Positions 30,941 through 45,567 of a stretch of 64,000 bases of DNA are shown piece after piece. This DNA is from Limonium bicolor (lineage: Eukaryota; Streptophyta; Magnoliopsida; Caryophyllales; Plumbaginaceae). Location: the NCBI GenBank assembly GCA_023374045.1, contig CM041776.1:142975296-143039295 (forward strand), given 5' to 3'. The position numbers and the translations under genes are program-made. Each line of letters opens with the position of its first letter. The stretch's first letter is position 1. The notes beneath the pieces were generated by a model. It worked only from the letters and a program-made list of their open reading frames with translations, was not told the origin of the DNA and did no database searches.

Positions 30941-33900
30941 TGTAACACCCCTACTATTAATTCAATCATTACCGTCCAATCTCCTCGTGCTCCCTGAGTC
31001 ACGCAGCGGATACATACTTACATACATCGGGTGATACAATGCCGTTAGTCACCCACGTGACTAACAAGGCTGCTACTGCTACATACAGCATCGGTCTGAT
31101 GGACCGGAATATCCGAGTACTACTCCATACAATACATACTCTCATTACATACTGGATACTACAATACTCCATTCGATACACCGCTCCATTCGATACAATA
31201 CTCCACAATTCGGTACAAGATAATACGCTATACATACTGAGTTTGCTAGGTTCCAAAATCAATACAGTACTTCTCCCAAATTCATACACACTTACTAGGA
31301 GTCAATTTGCTACCCATTCCTCACAACTAGATTCTTCCAATTACAAGGCGCGCCACCGGTCTCTTACCTTGACCGTATTCGCTCCGGGTACCTGCACACT
31401 AAAAATGTTCCCCCGAGGGGGTCAGCTTTCGCTGAATATGATAACCGCATACCCCGCGTACTAGCGAGGGCACGCCGACCATTTGGTCGAATGCATGCAA
31501 TTCATTTTGCAATTCATACATTCATACATACATGCATACATGTTTTCATTCGCGATACTACAATACTACACAAGTATACATACATACGCACAGTACATTA
31601 CATGCTTGGAAGACAATACAAGTCAACCAGTACTTACCTACCATTTTTCGGGTTACACATATGCATTACATACCCATTACATATCCAATATGCGATACGG
31701 AGATACAATTCTCCAATACATACAAGGTCCAGTTAGCTTCTTTACACACCCGGGTTAATCGGGTGTTCGGTACTCTTTTACTTCCGGTCAATGACTTACA
31801 ATAGTCAAGACCAATACACATACAATACTTACTTCTTACATACTTTACTTCCAGTTAAGTCGGTATGACCTCCGGGCAGGGATTACTACATCCCACCACC
31901 GGGCTTTAGGGTGGCCCACTAATCCAGGATGCTACCCATTCAAGGGAATTGGTCCAAGGAAAAGATTACAGCCAGGATTCGGATCCAACCTCTTGTGTTT
32001 CCTTATCCTCACGCGTGGCCGAAACTATATCGGACTTCTACTCATTCCATTTACTCATTACTCAAGTTAGGAGTTAGAATGTTAGGAATTAGTAGAAGTC
32101 AATACTTCATTTCCATACATACATACAATACACAAGTACACAATACTTACACATACTTCTCATTTCCATTCATTCATTTCATGAATTATACAAACTAATT
32201 GTTCAAGGAGATACAGCAAGAACAAGTAGTTCAAACACAATTAAGTGCAATATAAATCCGATTCATGCATTTATCTTATTGGTGATCACATAAGCACACA
32301 AATCGGGGTAACCAGGTTAGGATACAGAGCATGAAGAAATCATACCGTACACCGTCGTATTCGCACTACCGGTTCCTTGGAGATCAACTATTCGATTCCT
32401 ATACATACATGGAGTAGCATGATCAATGATCTATTATTGATCTAACTTACTCCTTCATTGATACTTTCAATATTTACTTACCACTTCATTACTACCTTTC
32501 TTGATTATAAAACATTCCTTTACTTTACTACCTCTTAAACTTGTTTTCTTACTCCTTTACTTACTTTCTTACCATTACTACTTCATTAATGGTGTATTAC
32601 TACATATATATGCATATGTGTATATATGCATATATACATGTACATATGATTACCATAATCATATAATTAAAACATTTTTTTTTGACTCGACCGGACTTGC
32701 GACCGACCTTGCAAGTCCGGTCCATTCCAGTAGCTATTAGTACGGGAAATTTCTGGCTCGACCGAACTTGCAAGTCCGGTCGCAAGTTCGGTCCATTCCA
32801 GTAGCCTGTGTTACGGGGATTTTTCTGGCCGACCGAACTTGCAAGTCCGGTTGCAAGTTCGGTCCATTCCAGAAGGTTTCAGACGGGAGAATTTTCTGGT
32901 CCGACCGAACTTGTAAGTCCGGTCAATTCCAGAAGCTTTCCCGTCTTTGTAAATCTGGGCTCGACCGAACTTGCAAGTCCGGTCGCAAGTCCGGTCCGGC
33001 CCAGTACTTCAGTTTTAAAATCTGTTTTTGGGTGTTTTCTTTACCCGTTGTTTCCCCAATCTTTACCAATAACTTCCCACATGATTTGGCACTAATGAAG
33101 CCCTCTAAATCACCTTGGTTCATCCACCAAACTTACTACTCAATTCCTACATTCACTTACACATTCTTCCTCATTTCAATCCAACACTTGTAACAGTTTT
33201 CGTTACACTTATGCTACAGATTTTAAAACTCAATTCTCACATCCAATACTTCTACTACCAATACCACTTCTAGCATCCCAAATACAATTCCAAGCAATCT
33301 ACAACATCTATACCCAAATCCAACTCTCCTCTTACCAAATCTTGCACACTAATTCTTCCTAGTTCCACAATGCAATTTAATACATCTTTGCTACAGATTT
33401 TGGTTCATACTTCCCCTATACATAGCTTCCTCTCCTAATGCCATTCCCAAGGCCTACAATGCATTGCCTCACCTCTTCAAGTCCAACACTCATTCCCTAG
33501 GTCATGTACATAAGTCTTCCTAGTTTCTCCAATGCCATTCAACAATTCTTGCAACAGATTTTACATTCTTTCATTCTCACACTATAGCCACTACTTCATG
33601 GCCATTAAACATCTCTACAATCCCTAATACGCACCTTGGTTCTCCCATTCACCAAGTCACTCATACGTGTACATATTCCTACCGAAATTTTGCCATAGTT
33701 CATCTACTTTTCTTACCTAGCCACACATACACATTCTCACCAAAATCCTTCCTATTCTAGCCACACCCATACAAGGGTCCTACCAGCAATACAAGGCAAA
33801 CATAGTTTCGCCAATACTTCCTCAACCCACAATTTTAATACACATACACATTACATTTGGCTCCAACGCCTACAATTCAAATGCTTGCTCTTAAATACTT

Positions 33901-35330
33901 GAACTTCACAATCCTCAATACTAATACAAGGTTTTGGGTTCTTTAAATACTTTACCCATTCCCATTACTCTAATGCAATAGAATTTAACATTAGGAAAGA
34001 GCTCTTACCTTGAGCTTATACTTCCTTCTTTCTTTCACATTTTTCCTCCTTCTTCCTTTCTTGCCTCAAAATCGGCTACATGGGGAATGGAGTTGCCAAA
34101 CTCCATTCCCATCACCCAATGTACACAAAATAAGTGCAATTAAAATGCTAACCCTCAAATTAACACTAATTCATTGGAGTGTTTAGAATACAAATTCTAG
34201 GGTTTACCTTTGGAGTGTTTTAGGAGGGGCTTTAGCCCTTGGTTCAAGAAGGAGAATCCACCACCATTGCAAGGTGAAATTTATGCTCAAAAGAGAGAGA
34301 AAATGGAGTATTACAAGGAGGTAAAAATCGGTTATGAACAAAATGGAGAAACATGAGTTTTTCATGTAGATTTTTACCTTGATGGAGAGAGGGAACCCCA
34401 AGCTACACATTGATGCTATTTTCTTCACCAATGGGGTATACCCACGAAAATGAACTTCATCATTTTGGAATTTTAAAAAGAGGGAAGTGTAGAGGATGAT
34501 GAGGGGAGCAAGAATATGTATTTATTTTTGCATTTGGGGCTCACATGGAGATGGAGCATGGAGTCAAAGTGGAGAAGCCATTGGAGCTTCTTGGAGCTTC
34601 AAAATCGCCCAGCATAGGAGGGAGAAGAGAGAGAAATCGATGGGGATAAGGAAGAAGAGAGGGATGAGGGAAATGAGAGAGTGAGTGAGAGTGTTTTATT
34701 TGCTTTTACTTTATTGTTGTCCTTTAGCATATTAGAGAAGTAAAGAGAGTGTGAGGGAAAGGGGGCTACCGATCACACACACACACTCACTCAAATTTTT
34801 GCTTTTTATTTACAAAAGTGGACACACAAGTTTTCTTTTATTACAATGTCACCCCACTACTTCCCGGTTGTTATAGTTTTTACTAACCGGAACCCGTTTT
34901 CCGGAATTCTCTCGCCTAATTATTTTTATTGGTTATTAAGCTTTCATACATGCTTAATAATTATTATTTAATGATTCATAATTTTTACGGGTCTGTTTGA
35001 CCACTCAAAGTCACGTTTTCGGGTTTCCTCGAAAAACGTGCGCTAAAGCTCTTTTAGCGATTTAATACATTTCTTGGATCCGTTTTCTTCGGGAATTGTT
35101 CCCATATATTATTTAGGTCTTATTAAACCTTTAGAATCCATATCATACGCTAACCGGGGTCTCATACCTCCTATGGTTATTTAACGCTTATTTAGCGTTT
35201 TCCGCTTTTTAAGCGTTTATTTATTTCTTTTGGATTTATTTTTCCTTACCAATATTGCTCTAGCATTATTAGGCTCTTAAATACGGATTAGAATTATCTT
35301 AATCACTATACTTAAGTTTGGGGTATTTCA
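30941..35330 (-). repeat. 3' LTR of LARD-like element B (4390 bp)
   Basis: TGTAACACCCCTACTATTAA...TTGGGGTATTTCA. The partner is 41186-45562, with few differences by eye. In element orientation it is downstream of the PPT at 35331. It contains a GACCGAACTTGC dyad array, an AT-rich ATATATGCATAT stretch near 32600-32650 and long pyrimidine/CA-rich tracts, but no protein. The termini are shared with LTRs A, C and D. Confidence 0.93.
32689..32996. repeat. dyad-module array in LTR B (left copy)
   Basis: Five modules about 60-70 bp apart: GACCGAACTTGC, then AAGTCCGGTC, then GCAAGTTCGGTC, flanked by CTGG / CCAG. The fourth module lacks one arm. Confidence 0.85.
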
Positions 35331-35347
35331 ATCTACCCCCCTTAAGA
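35331..35347 (-). other. polypurine tract of LARD-like element B
   Basis: Minus strand TTCTTAAGGGGGGTAGAT, the same sequence as the PPT of element A. Confidence 0.88.
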
Positions 35348-38300
35348 ACTTTGTCCTCAAAGTTGCTCAAGGTTATAGGATTTCAATACTTGCTCATTCT
35401 TACTTGTCTATGCCAAAGGTCGTACATTCTTCCTCCTTACAATTTCTGAATTCATTACTTCGGGTCTCCACATTCCATACAATATAAGTATACCATGCTT
35501 ACTTCCATCCGCATCACGTCCCACCATCTGGTTCCACATTACAGGATTTATACCTACATACGGTGCAAAGCTATCCCCAAAGCAATGCAATACACATACA
35601 ATCCCTCAGGCACCAAGGTCATCTAGACACAGGACTCCTCTACGTCCCGCTGCCCTTGGAATAATACAACATACTACCTTACTATCTTCTTCGGTACACC
35701 CTTATAGCAGATCCTCATTCTCCATACTAAAGGAAATTCTTTCTACTACCAATTAAAAATTTTCTAAAACACACAACTTCAAATTCCAATTTATATTCAT
35801 TACTTCTATCCTATGTGATTCTTGTGACCACTTAAGGGGAGCTTCAAGAATCGTTCAACCCTGATGTGATCAGCATCAGTGTTGCACTATCTTTCCACCC
35901 CAATTTGTGTTCAGTTTCCCTCGATCTGATCAGGATCAAGTTCGACTTCCCACATCAGTTTCAAGCAAACAGATAGTTGGTTATTTCAATTTTCTATCTT
36001 TTTACTCTGCCTAGTCGTGATTACAATTTCACAAATCTCCAAAGGATGGAATTCAGTCCATCAATCATCCTCACTCTACTTCCAAATACTTGCTTCAAGA
36101 TTCAATACCTACATACTCATTTCATCATCTGTTACTACTTCCATTCACTACTCTCCTTCATCTCAAATATTCTAGCTAAGGACTACAGTACTTAGGAAAT
36201 TCGGTTGTCCTCGATTTACTTCCAATAACATACTTACGAATACACTACTCATGGTTACAATCCTCTACTACTCATAGTCAATCCGTACTACTTCTTTAAG
36301 AATACAATACTTGTGGAGCTCCGTCCACTACTCATTCTCGATTGTCTCAAGACAATCACCTAGGGAACTCAATTTCCTCTAGGTTATACATCGGTTTTAT
36401 ACCGACTCATGCATCGTAATACCATGTCTAACTTCAGATAGACACACACTACAAGAATTATCATTTCCCCAAGAGTTACTCTACTCTTCTTTACTATACT
36501 TTTCCACTGGGGTTACAAGATGGGTATATTCATCCATGGTATTCGCATCTCTCGTGCCTAATTACCACAGTTAATATGAATGAATACGTATGTTTATTTA
36601 ACATAAGTACCAATCATTAAATCAATTCTCATTTGTGCTATGCACATTATAGTTTTATGTGTTTTATTTATAAAACTTGTATTAAGCGGTTTTCGCTCTA
36701 CCCCCCTTAAAAGGGATTACGCCCACGTAATCTACCATATGTTACTATTAAACATTGGTTACTGATTTGGGCAATCTGAAGTTTAGCTTCATACGATATA
36801 CTATACAATATGCTCTGGTCAAAGGGTCTTAACCATACCAATGGTTTAGTCTTTGCACCGAGGATTCGTACATGAGTTTATTTAACTCCTAATTAATTCA
36901 GTTCTAGCCTATTAGGCTTCAAGGCATTAATAGCCATTCTTTCGTACTTACTAGGTGTATTACATTTCTTAGTTAGGGCCCACTAGCTTCTGCTGCGCGA
37001 CCCTGATAACTTGGGTTACTCACCCTTCATGTTATCCTTAATGTGCTATACATCACCTTTCTATCCCTCTATTGTGGAAATAAGGTTTACTAACAGTGTG
37101 GTATTCTTTTACCGCTGTTTGAACTCAATGAGTTTTAGATTGTAACCAGCTTTCTGGTAATCTATTATACATATTATTCGTACTCCCACGATTATTCACT
37201 AAGTCCCTCCGACTTGTTGTCGGGCGAGGTTAAGTCACTACCTAGTTGCAGTGCTTCCTCTGTTGTCACTAGTTCTGAATAATACCAGTTCTTCTGGTTC
37301 AGTACAAGTGTTCTTTGCTTGTATGACCTTGCATTCTCAATGCGTCGGTCCGAGTGACTTTCTTCAGTCTTCTTTCACCTTTTATTCCAATGGAATTCAC
37401 ATCTTGTGATTGTTAGTGTGCTTACACTTTTCGTGCTTCTTTGGCCTTAGGCCGCACGGTTTGTTGCTAAGCTTGCTTGACTGGCTTATGCCATGTTGTT
37501 GGTGAAAGAAAGGTTTACTACGTTTACGTTTCCATATTCCTAGCTATCCCATTAGATCATTAGCTGTAAATGCAATACCAAAACACTCAGTCATACAGAG
37601 TGCAGAGGCGTAAACGCTTGACAGTAAATCACTTATGTGATCGATAGGAGTGAATATTTGTCTGTTTCTCGTACTTATACTCTGTGTCATCGTCTTACTA
37701 CTTCCTCCTAGCGGTCGCTTATTGCGCACCATACTCTTACTCATTACATGACGTCGTTTTTACTGTCTTCGTTACTGTGGTAGTTCCTTTACTCATTGCC
37801 ATTGCCATTGGCACCATTTCCTTATGGTATGAATACTGAGGGTTCTCTGTCGTGTGTATGGCGGTTGTCGTAGCATACCGCAATGTTACTATACTCCCAT
37901 GGGGATGTTTATTTCCATTCAGGTTTCATGTGGGTTGGCTTACCTCACATTATTTCATAATCGATAATGCAATTTACCAAGTGTTTGGTTGATGGATGAA
38001 GTGATTCATCGGGTTATCGGCTTTCTTGAGCGTTGGTCATTCGTGGTGCCAATGTGCACTCACATTAATTGTTTCTGATAATTACTGTCTCCTCAGTGCT
38101 GAGCATTGGATGTAGGCTCTAGCTGTGCAGTTTCCTTTTGTATTTATACTACCGGGACATCCCAAGAAGCTTCAAGGGTCTTCTGGTCCCGTTCTCCAAT
38201 TAAAGAGTATTCTTACTGGTAGGTGAAAGTTCTCGTTGAGGGGTGTGTTTCCACTCATAGGTCTCATGACAAGGTTTACCATGTAAGTATTTATACAATG

Positions 38301-41169
38301 GTTCACCACATGATTGGGTGCATAAGGAGTATACTTACTCCTTCGAGCTTCGATGCTCTTAAGCGATGTGCTTCTACAGTCCACAGCCTCTCGTAGGCGT
38401 AGTGGGTTGGAAATCTCATTTCCTTATTCGTTGTCTCTTGGCAGTATCTTACGCAAGTTTTGTTGTTATAGTAGATGGAAGCCCCTTCTAAGGGTTCACA
38501 TCTTCACCACCTTGGTGGTCTTCGATTAACGAGGGGTACTTTTCCTCGAGTTTCTGTAGTGTCCAGACGTGGACTAGGCCAATGTTGGCATTTATCCCGA
38601 TTTCTATGCCCCTGTGTTATCATTGCTACAGAAGGCATGAAGGTAGTTAAGGCTTGTCAACTGCATGCTAGACTGATGCTCTAGTGACAGTGACGCTGAG
38701 TTGACCATTACTCCCAGCCACTCAAGAGGTTGGGTTTGAATTGATGGTCCAGTTGTTGATTTCTTGTCATATGGGATAATATTTTTTTGCAAGTCCCATT
38801 AGTAATGGTGTGGGTTTTGCCACTGTTTGAGTTCACACAACGTAGTTGGTTGGTGGCTTTTAAGCCTTATTGCTGCAAGCTATGCTCTTTGCAAGCTGCT
38901 TATACACGTTCCAATTCTTTTGTACCACATAGGTTGGAGGTATTTACTGGGCTCCATGGTAAGTCGTGACATCACGCTTCCGTTCATAGGAGACCCTTAG
39001 GCAATCTGGTGCTGATCAGTGCCTTTTGTAGACTAGGGTATTTCCTATTAAGTGAATCCCTTCGGTGTCTTAACCGAGTGTTCGTTCTAGTTGTCGTGCT
39101 CTTATCATGACACTTCATTCGACTGTTGTTATTCCAGACACCCTTCGAGGATTGCTCCTGGGTGTTGTTAGTTATGCCGTTACATCCGGCTAATGTCTAT
39201 GGCATGATGTGTCCGCTATACCGCCTTGTGGTATTGTATTTAAGCTATCCCCTTTAGGGGTATAACGTCCCCCATTCTTGGGTAGACTGTTTATGCTTTC
39301 TCCTAGTATTTTAGACTAGGGTTAAATGTCCTCTTTGATGATGGATTATATTTGTGGTAATCTTGTAATTGCTCTTGGGAACTCCGTCCCGTTGTTGAGC
39401 ATTCTGGTGTCCACGTTAGGCGATTGCCTTACTGTGTTTAGGCTGGGTATACTTTCCAGCTGCCTGTATTTTGATGTCCTGAGACATATCCAATGTCTAT
39501 ACTTACTAGTATGTGCTCTTTGCACTCCCTAGTTCCTATTCCTTATCTCAGATGGATTCTCTGAGTTCTTCCATACTTATTTCTTAGCTGAGTTCCTTCT
39601 CCTGTTCGACTGAGTTCCAGTTGTTCTGGTTTGGCTTACTCATGGTCCGTAGAACGGAGTTGACTACTTCCCGTGTTTCGTACACTACATGTATACATAC
39701 GTGGGGTACCTTATTGATACGTTACCACTTACCCGACTATTTGTCAGGCCCACAAGCTCCTTCGGAGTGCGGTTGTCCCACATCCCGTAATTGGGTACAC
39801 TCGTAGTGTTCGTCACACGCCTAGGTGAAGTATTCTGTTGTCAACTCCTCTTGTATCATTCTATGATACTCACCGTAATTCTGTTGGTTTGGTTTTAAAA
39901 TCCAAGGTTTAAAGAAAGATTGTGGTTTTGAAAGAAGAATTTTGGGTTTTAAAAATTATGGTTCGGTGTTAAAAGAAGTCTCTCATGGCGTAGCCATGTT
40001 TGAGGTCTTGACCAAGTCGAGCTTCTCGCTGACCGGTATGTTCTAAATACAGTGATCCGGCCGTTAGGCCTTTCTAAGGTTCCATACTTCTAGTTGTTAG
40101 GATGTGTGATCCTGTAGTTGTTTCATTTTGGTCACCGTACATTGCTATGCACTTGTGACATGTTAGTGTTCCTTTACATATTCATGTTCTTACTGCACTT
40201 GCCGTGGCAAGTGCGTGGTACTGGTGGTTTTTGAGTAATCCTATACCGATCACGGTATGGTTCCCGCTCGCATTTGATAGTCTCGTAGATTCTTCCCTTG
40301 ATCTTGTTGGTCGTTTACTTAGGTTAGTTACTCTTCTGAGTAACTTCTCAGTGAGTTTGACATGGCTGTCATTGGTCAGGGTACTTCTCCAATCCTTGGA
40401 GCTCCCCTTTGACTTGGTTATGTTGTTCCTTGTTGCTTGTTCCCACACGTTTGTTGTGGTCACTGAGCCTGATTCGGTTTAGGCACTACGGTTGTAGTTA
40501 CATCAGATTATATCTTGTGAATATTCTTGTAGCTGTCTGAGCTATGTCGGCCAGGTTTGTAACCTTTTTGGCGTTGTGGTTTTGGAGTCAGTCACTCCCG
40601 ACTATGTCCTTAGCCAGCTAGCTCACCGTTGGTGGTGTGGCTTGGCTATTACTGTTGTCCCGTAGACTTGTATCTCGGGTTTCATTACTGCTCCTGTTTC
40701 CATTTCGTTGCACGGTTAGTGCTTCTTTTCCTGTTGGGTTGTTTAGCTAGGTTCTGCGACTGCTAAGCATGTCGCCCCATGCTGTTGCAAGTTGTAGCCT
40801 CCTTGTGGTTGGAGTGTTTATACTACCGCTATTAAGTGCGGCTATTGTTGTTCAACCGGGATCCACCTCCGGGTCTTCCATTTCTTGGATTCTACCGCAC
40901 GTTGGTTCTTGTTTACTGTGTGATTGCTTCACAATTGCCAGACCGGGTTTTCCCCGAGTATGAGAAGGCTTTTCTTCTCTCTGGCGTCCTTTCCCAAGTT
41001 ACACAATGGGGTTTGCTGTGGGCGGGACTGGTATTGTAGGTATCCGGTACTCCCCGGTAGTTCCTAACTAGCATATCTAATGCTAACACTCAGCCCTTAG
41101 CCCTAAGCTTCTAATTCCTAACTCGGTATTCCTAAACTCGGTATTTCCAGTCATCAGAGCGATACTTCG
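35348..41169 (-). other. non-coding interior of LARD-like element B
   Basis: About 5.8 kb without any gag, protease, RT, RNase H or integrase signature on either strand. The longest frames are under 100 codons and unsupported. The part 38800-39491 is homologous to the fragment at 17507-18230, showing the sequence is a conserved, repeated internal domain and not random filler. A PPT-like motif lies at 36697-36715. LTR length (4.4 kb) and a long conserved non-coding interior match the LARD definition. Confidence 0.8.
36697..36715 (-). other. second PPT-like motif in LARD-like element B
   Basis: Minus strand CCCTTTTAAGGGGGGTAGAG, matching the post-pol motif of element A at 11219-11240. It lies about 1.35 kb from the LTR-proximal PPT. 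Confidence 0.5.
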
Positions 41170-41180
41170 TTCTGATACCA
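41170..41180 (-). other. primer-binding site of LARD-like element B
   Basis: TGGTATCAGAA on the minus strand, 5 bp inside the LTR end at 41186. tRNA-iMet type with one change from the usual TGGTATCAGAG. Confidence 0.82.
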
Positions 41181-41185
41181 CTTTT

Positions 41186-44100
41186 TGTAACACCCCTACT
41201 ATTAATTCAATCATTACCATCCAATCTCCTCGTGCTCCCTGAGTCACGCAGCGGATACATACTTACATACATCGGGTGATACAATGTCGTTAGTCACCCA
41301 CGTGACTAACAAGGCTGCTACTGCTACATACAGCATCGGTCTGATGGACCGGAATATCCGAGTACTACTCCATACAATACATACTCTCATTACATACTGG
41401 ATACTACAATACTCCATTCGATACACTGCTCCATTCGATACAATACTCCACAATTCGGTACAAGATAATACGCTATACATTCCGAGTTTGCTAGGTTCCA
41501 AAATCAATATAGTACTTCTCCCAAATTCATACACACTTACTAGGAGTCAATCTGCTACCCATTCCTCACAACTAGATTCTTCCAATTACAAGGCGTGCCA
41601 CCGGTCTCTTACCTTGACCGTATTCGCTTCGGGTACCTGCACACTAAACATGTTCCCCCGAGGGGGTCAGCTTTCGCTGAATATGATAACCGCATAACCC
41701 GCGTACTAGCGAGGGTACGCCGACCATTTGGTCGAATGCATGCAATTCATACATTCATACATACATGCATACATGTTTTCATTCGCGATACTACAATACT
41801 ACACAAGTATACATACATACGCACAGTACATTACATGCTTGGAAGACAATACAAGTCAACCAGTACTTACCTACCATTTTTCGGGTTACACATACGCATT
41901 ACATACCCATTACATATCCAATACGCGATACGGAGATACAATTCTCCAATACATACAAGGTCCAGTTAGCTTCTTTACACACCCAGGTTAATCGGGTGTT
42001 CGGTACTCTTTTACTTCCGGTCAATGACTTACAATAGTCAAGACCAATACACATACAATACTTACTTCTTACATACTTTACTTCCAGTTAAGTCGGTATG
42101 ACCTCCGGGCAGGAATTACTACATCCCACCACCGGGCTTTAGGGTGGCCCACTAATCCAGGATGCTACCCATTCAAGGGAATTGGTCCAAGGAAAAGATT
42201 ATAGCCAGGATTCGGATCCAACCTCTTGTGTTTCCTTATCCTCACGCGTGGCCGAAACTATATCGGACTTCTACTCATTCCATTTACTCATTACTCAAGT
42301 TAGGAGTTAGAATGTTAGGAATTAGTAGAAGTCAATACTTCATTTCCATACATACATACAATACACAAGTACACAATACTTACACATACTTCTCATTTCC
42401 ATTCATTCATTTCATGAATTATACAAACTAATTGTTCAAGGAGATACAGCAAGAACAAGTAGTTCAAACACAATTAAGTGCAATATAAATCCAATTCGTG
42501 CATTTATCTTATTGGTGATCACATAAGCACACAAATCGGGGTAACCAGGTTAGGATACAGAGCATGAAGAAATCATACCGTACACCGTCGTATTCGCACT
42601 ACCGGTTCCTTGGAGATCAACTATTCGATTCCTATACATACATGGAGTAGCATGATCAATGATCTATTATTGATCTAACTCCTTCATTGATACTTTCAAT
42701 ATTTACTTACCACTTCATTACTTCCTTTCTTGATAATAAAACATTCCTTTACTTTACTACCTCTTAAACTTGTTTTCTTACTCCTTTACTTACTTTCTTA
42801 CCATTACTACTTCATTAATGGTGTATTACTACATATATATGCATATGTGTATATAGGCATATATACATGTACATATGATTACCATAATCATATAATTAAA
42901 ACATTTTTTTTTACTCGACCGGACTTGCGACTGACCTTGCAAGTCCGGTCCATTCCAGTAGCTATTAGTACGGGAAATTTCTGGCTCGACCGAACTTGCA
43001 AGTCCGGTCGCAAGTTCGGTCCATTCCAGTAGCCTGTGTTACGGGAATTTTTCTGGCCGACCGAACTTGCAAGTCCGGTCGCAAGTTCGGTCCATTCCAG
43101 AAGGTTTCAGACGGGAGAATTTTCTGGTCCGACCGAACTTGTAAGTCCGGTCGATTCCAGAAGCTTTCCCGTCTTTGTAAATCTGGGCTCGACCGAACTT
43201 GCAAGTCCGGTCGCAAGTCCGGTCTGGCCCAGTACTTCAGTTTTAAAATGTTTTTGGGTGTTTTCTTTACCCGTTGTTTCCCCAATCTTTACCAATAACT
43301 TCCCACATGATTTGGCACTAATTAAGCCCTCTAAATCACCTTGGTTCATCCACCAAACTTACTACTCAATTCCTACATTCACTTACACATTCTTCCTCAT
43401 TTCAATCCAACACTTGTAACAGTTTTCGTTACACTTATGCTACAGATTTTAAAACTCAATTCTCACATCCAATACTTCTACTACCAATACCACTTCTAGC
43501 ATCCCAAATACAATTCCAAGCAATCTACAACATCTATACCCAAATCCAACTCTCCTCTTACCAAATCTTGCACACTAATTCTTCCTAGTTCCACAATGCA
43601 ATTTAATACATCTTTGCTACAGATTTTGGTTCATACTTCCCCCATACATAGCTTCCTCTCCTAATGCCATTCCCAAGGCCTACAATGCATTGCCTCACCT
43701 CTTCAAGTCCAACACTCATTCCCTAGGTCATGTACATAAGTCTTCCTAGTTTCTCCAATGGCATTCAACAATTCTTGCAACAGATTTTACATTCTTTCAT
43801 TCTCATACTATAGCCACTACTTCATGGCCATTAAACATCTCTACAATCCCTAATACGCACCTTGGTTCTCCCATTCACCAAGTCACTCATACGTGTACAT
43901 ATTCCTACCGAAATTTTGCCATAGTTCATCTACTTTTCTTACCTAGCCACACATACACATTCTCACCATAATCCTTCCTATTCTAGCCACACCCATACAA
44001 GGGTCCTACCAGCAATACAAGGCAAACATAGTTTCGCCAATACTTCCTCAACCCACAATTTTAATACACATACACATTACATTTGGCTCCAACGCCTACA

Positions 44101-45562
44101 ATTCAAATGCTTGCTCTTAAATACTTGAACTTCACAATCCTCAATACTAATACAAGGTTTTGGGTTCTTTAAATACTTCACCCATTCCCATTACTCTAAT
44201 GCAATAGAATTTAACATTAGGAAAGAGCTCTTACCTTGAGCTTATACTTCCTTCTTTCTTTCACATTTTCCTTTCTTCCTTTCTTGCCTCAAAATCGGCT
44301 ACATGGGGAATGGAGTTGCCAAACTCCATTCCCATCACCCAATGTACACAAAATAAATGCAATTAAAATGCTAACCCTCAAATTAACACTAATTCATTGG
44401 AGTGTTTAGAATACAAATTCTAGGGTTTACCTTTGGAGTGTTTTAGGAGGGGCTTTAGCCCTTGGTTCAAGAAGGAGAATCCACCGCCATTGCAAGGTGA
44501 AATTTATGCTCAAACGAGAGAGAAAATGGAGTATTACAAGGAGGTAAAAAAAATCGGTTATGAGACAAAATGGAGAATACATGAGTTTTTCATGTAGATT
44601 TTTTTTACCTTGATGGAGAGAGGGAACCCCAAGCTACACATTGATACTATTTTCTTCACCAATGGGGTATACCCATGAAAATGAACTTCATCATTTTGGA
44701 ATTTTAAAAAGAGGGAAGTGTAGAGGATGATGAGGGGAGCAAGAATATGTATTTATTTTTGCATTTGGGGCTCACATGGAGATGGAGCATGGAGTCAAAG
44801 TGGAGAAGCCATTGGAGCTTCTTGGAGCTTCAAAATCGCCCAGCATAGGAGGGAGAAGAGAGAGAAATCGATGGGGATAAGGAAGAAGAGAGGGATGAGG
44901 GAAATGAGAGAGTGAAGTGAGAGAGTGTTTTATTTGCTTTTACTTTATTGTTGTCCTTTAGCATATTAGAGAAGTAAAAAGAGTGTGAGGGAAAGGGGGC
45001 TACCGATCACACACACACTCACTCAAATTTTTGCTTTTTATTTACAAAAGTGGACACACAAGTTTTCTTTTATTACAATGTCACCCCACTACTTCCCGGT
45101 TGTTACAGTTTTTACTAACCGGAACCCGTTTTCTGGAATTCTCTCGCCTAATTATTTTTATAGGTTATTAAGCTTTCATACATGCTTAATAATTATTATT
45201 TAATGATTCATAATTTTTACGGGTCTATTTGACCACTCAAAGTCACGTTTTCGGGTTTCCTTGAAAAACGTGCGCTAAAGCTCTTTTAGCGATTTAATAC
45301 ATTTCTTGGATCCGTTTTCTTCGGGAATCGTTCCCATATATTATTTAGGTCTTATTAAACCTTTAGAATCCATATCATACGCTAACCGAGGTCTCATACC
45401 ACCTATGGTTATTTAACGCTTATTTAGCGTTTTCCGCTTTTTAAGCGTTTATTTATTTCTTTTGGATTTATTTTTCCTTACCAATATTGCTCTAGCATTA
45501 TTAGGCTCTTAAATACGGATTAGAATTATCTTAATCACTATACTTAAGTTTGGGGTATTTCA
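41186..45562 (-). repeat. 5' LTR of LARD-like element B (4377 bp)
   Basis: Partner of 30941-35330 with small indels (for example around 41745 and 43245). Followed by TSD TTTAC at 45563-45567. Near-identity of the two LTRs implies a young insertion. Confidence 0.93.
42917..43224. repeat. dyad-module array in LTR B (right copy)
   Basis: Same five modules as 32689-32996 with a few substitutions. Confidence 0.85.
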
Positions 45563-45567
45563 TTTAC

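Noticed and set aside
31039..31804. Several overlapping 80-140 codon frames in LTR B (also 41284-42037)
   Set aside because: Tyr/Thr/His-rich low-complexity translation of ACATAC-type simple sequence in an LTR; all three frames stay open for composition reasons.
32768..33193. Frames with repeated RTCKSG or TELASPV peptides in LTR B and similar frames in LTRs A, C, D
   Set aside because: The peptide repeats are just translations of the dyad array; no start context or homology.
35348..41169. A hidden host gene in the LARD interior
   Set aside because: No frame above 100 codons, no splice-supported exon chain that I could recognise, and the region is repeated elsewhere in the window.
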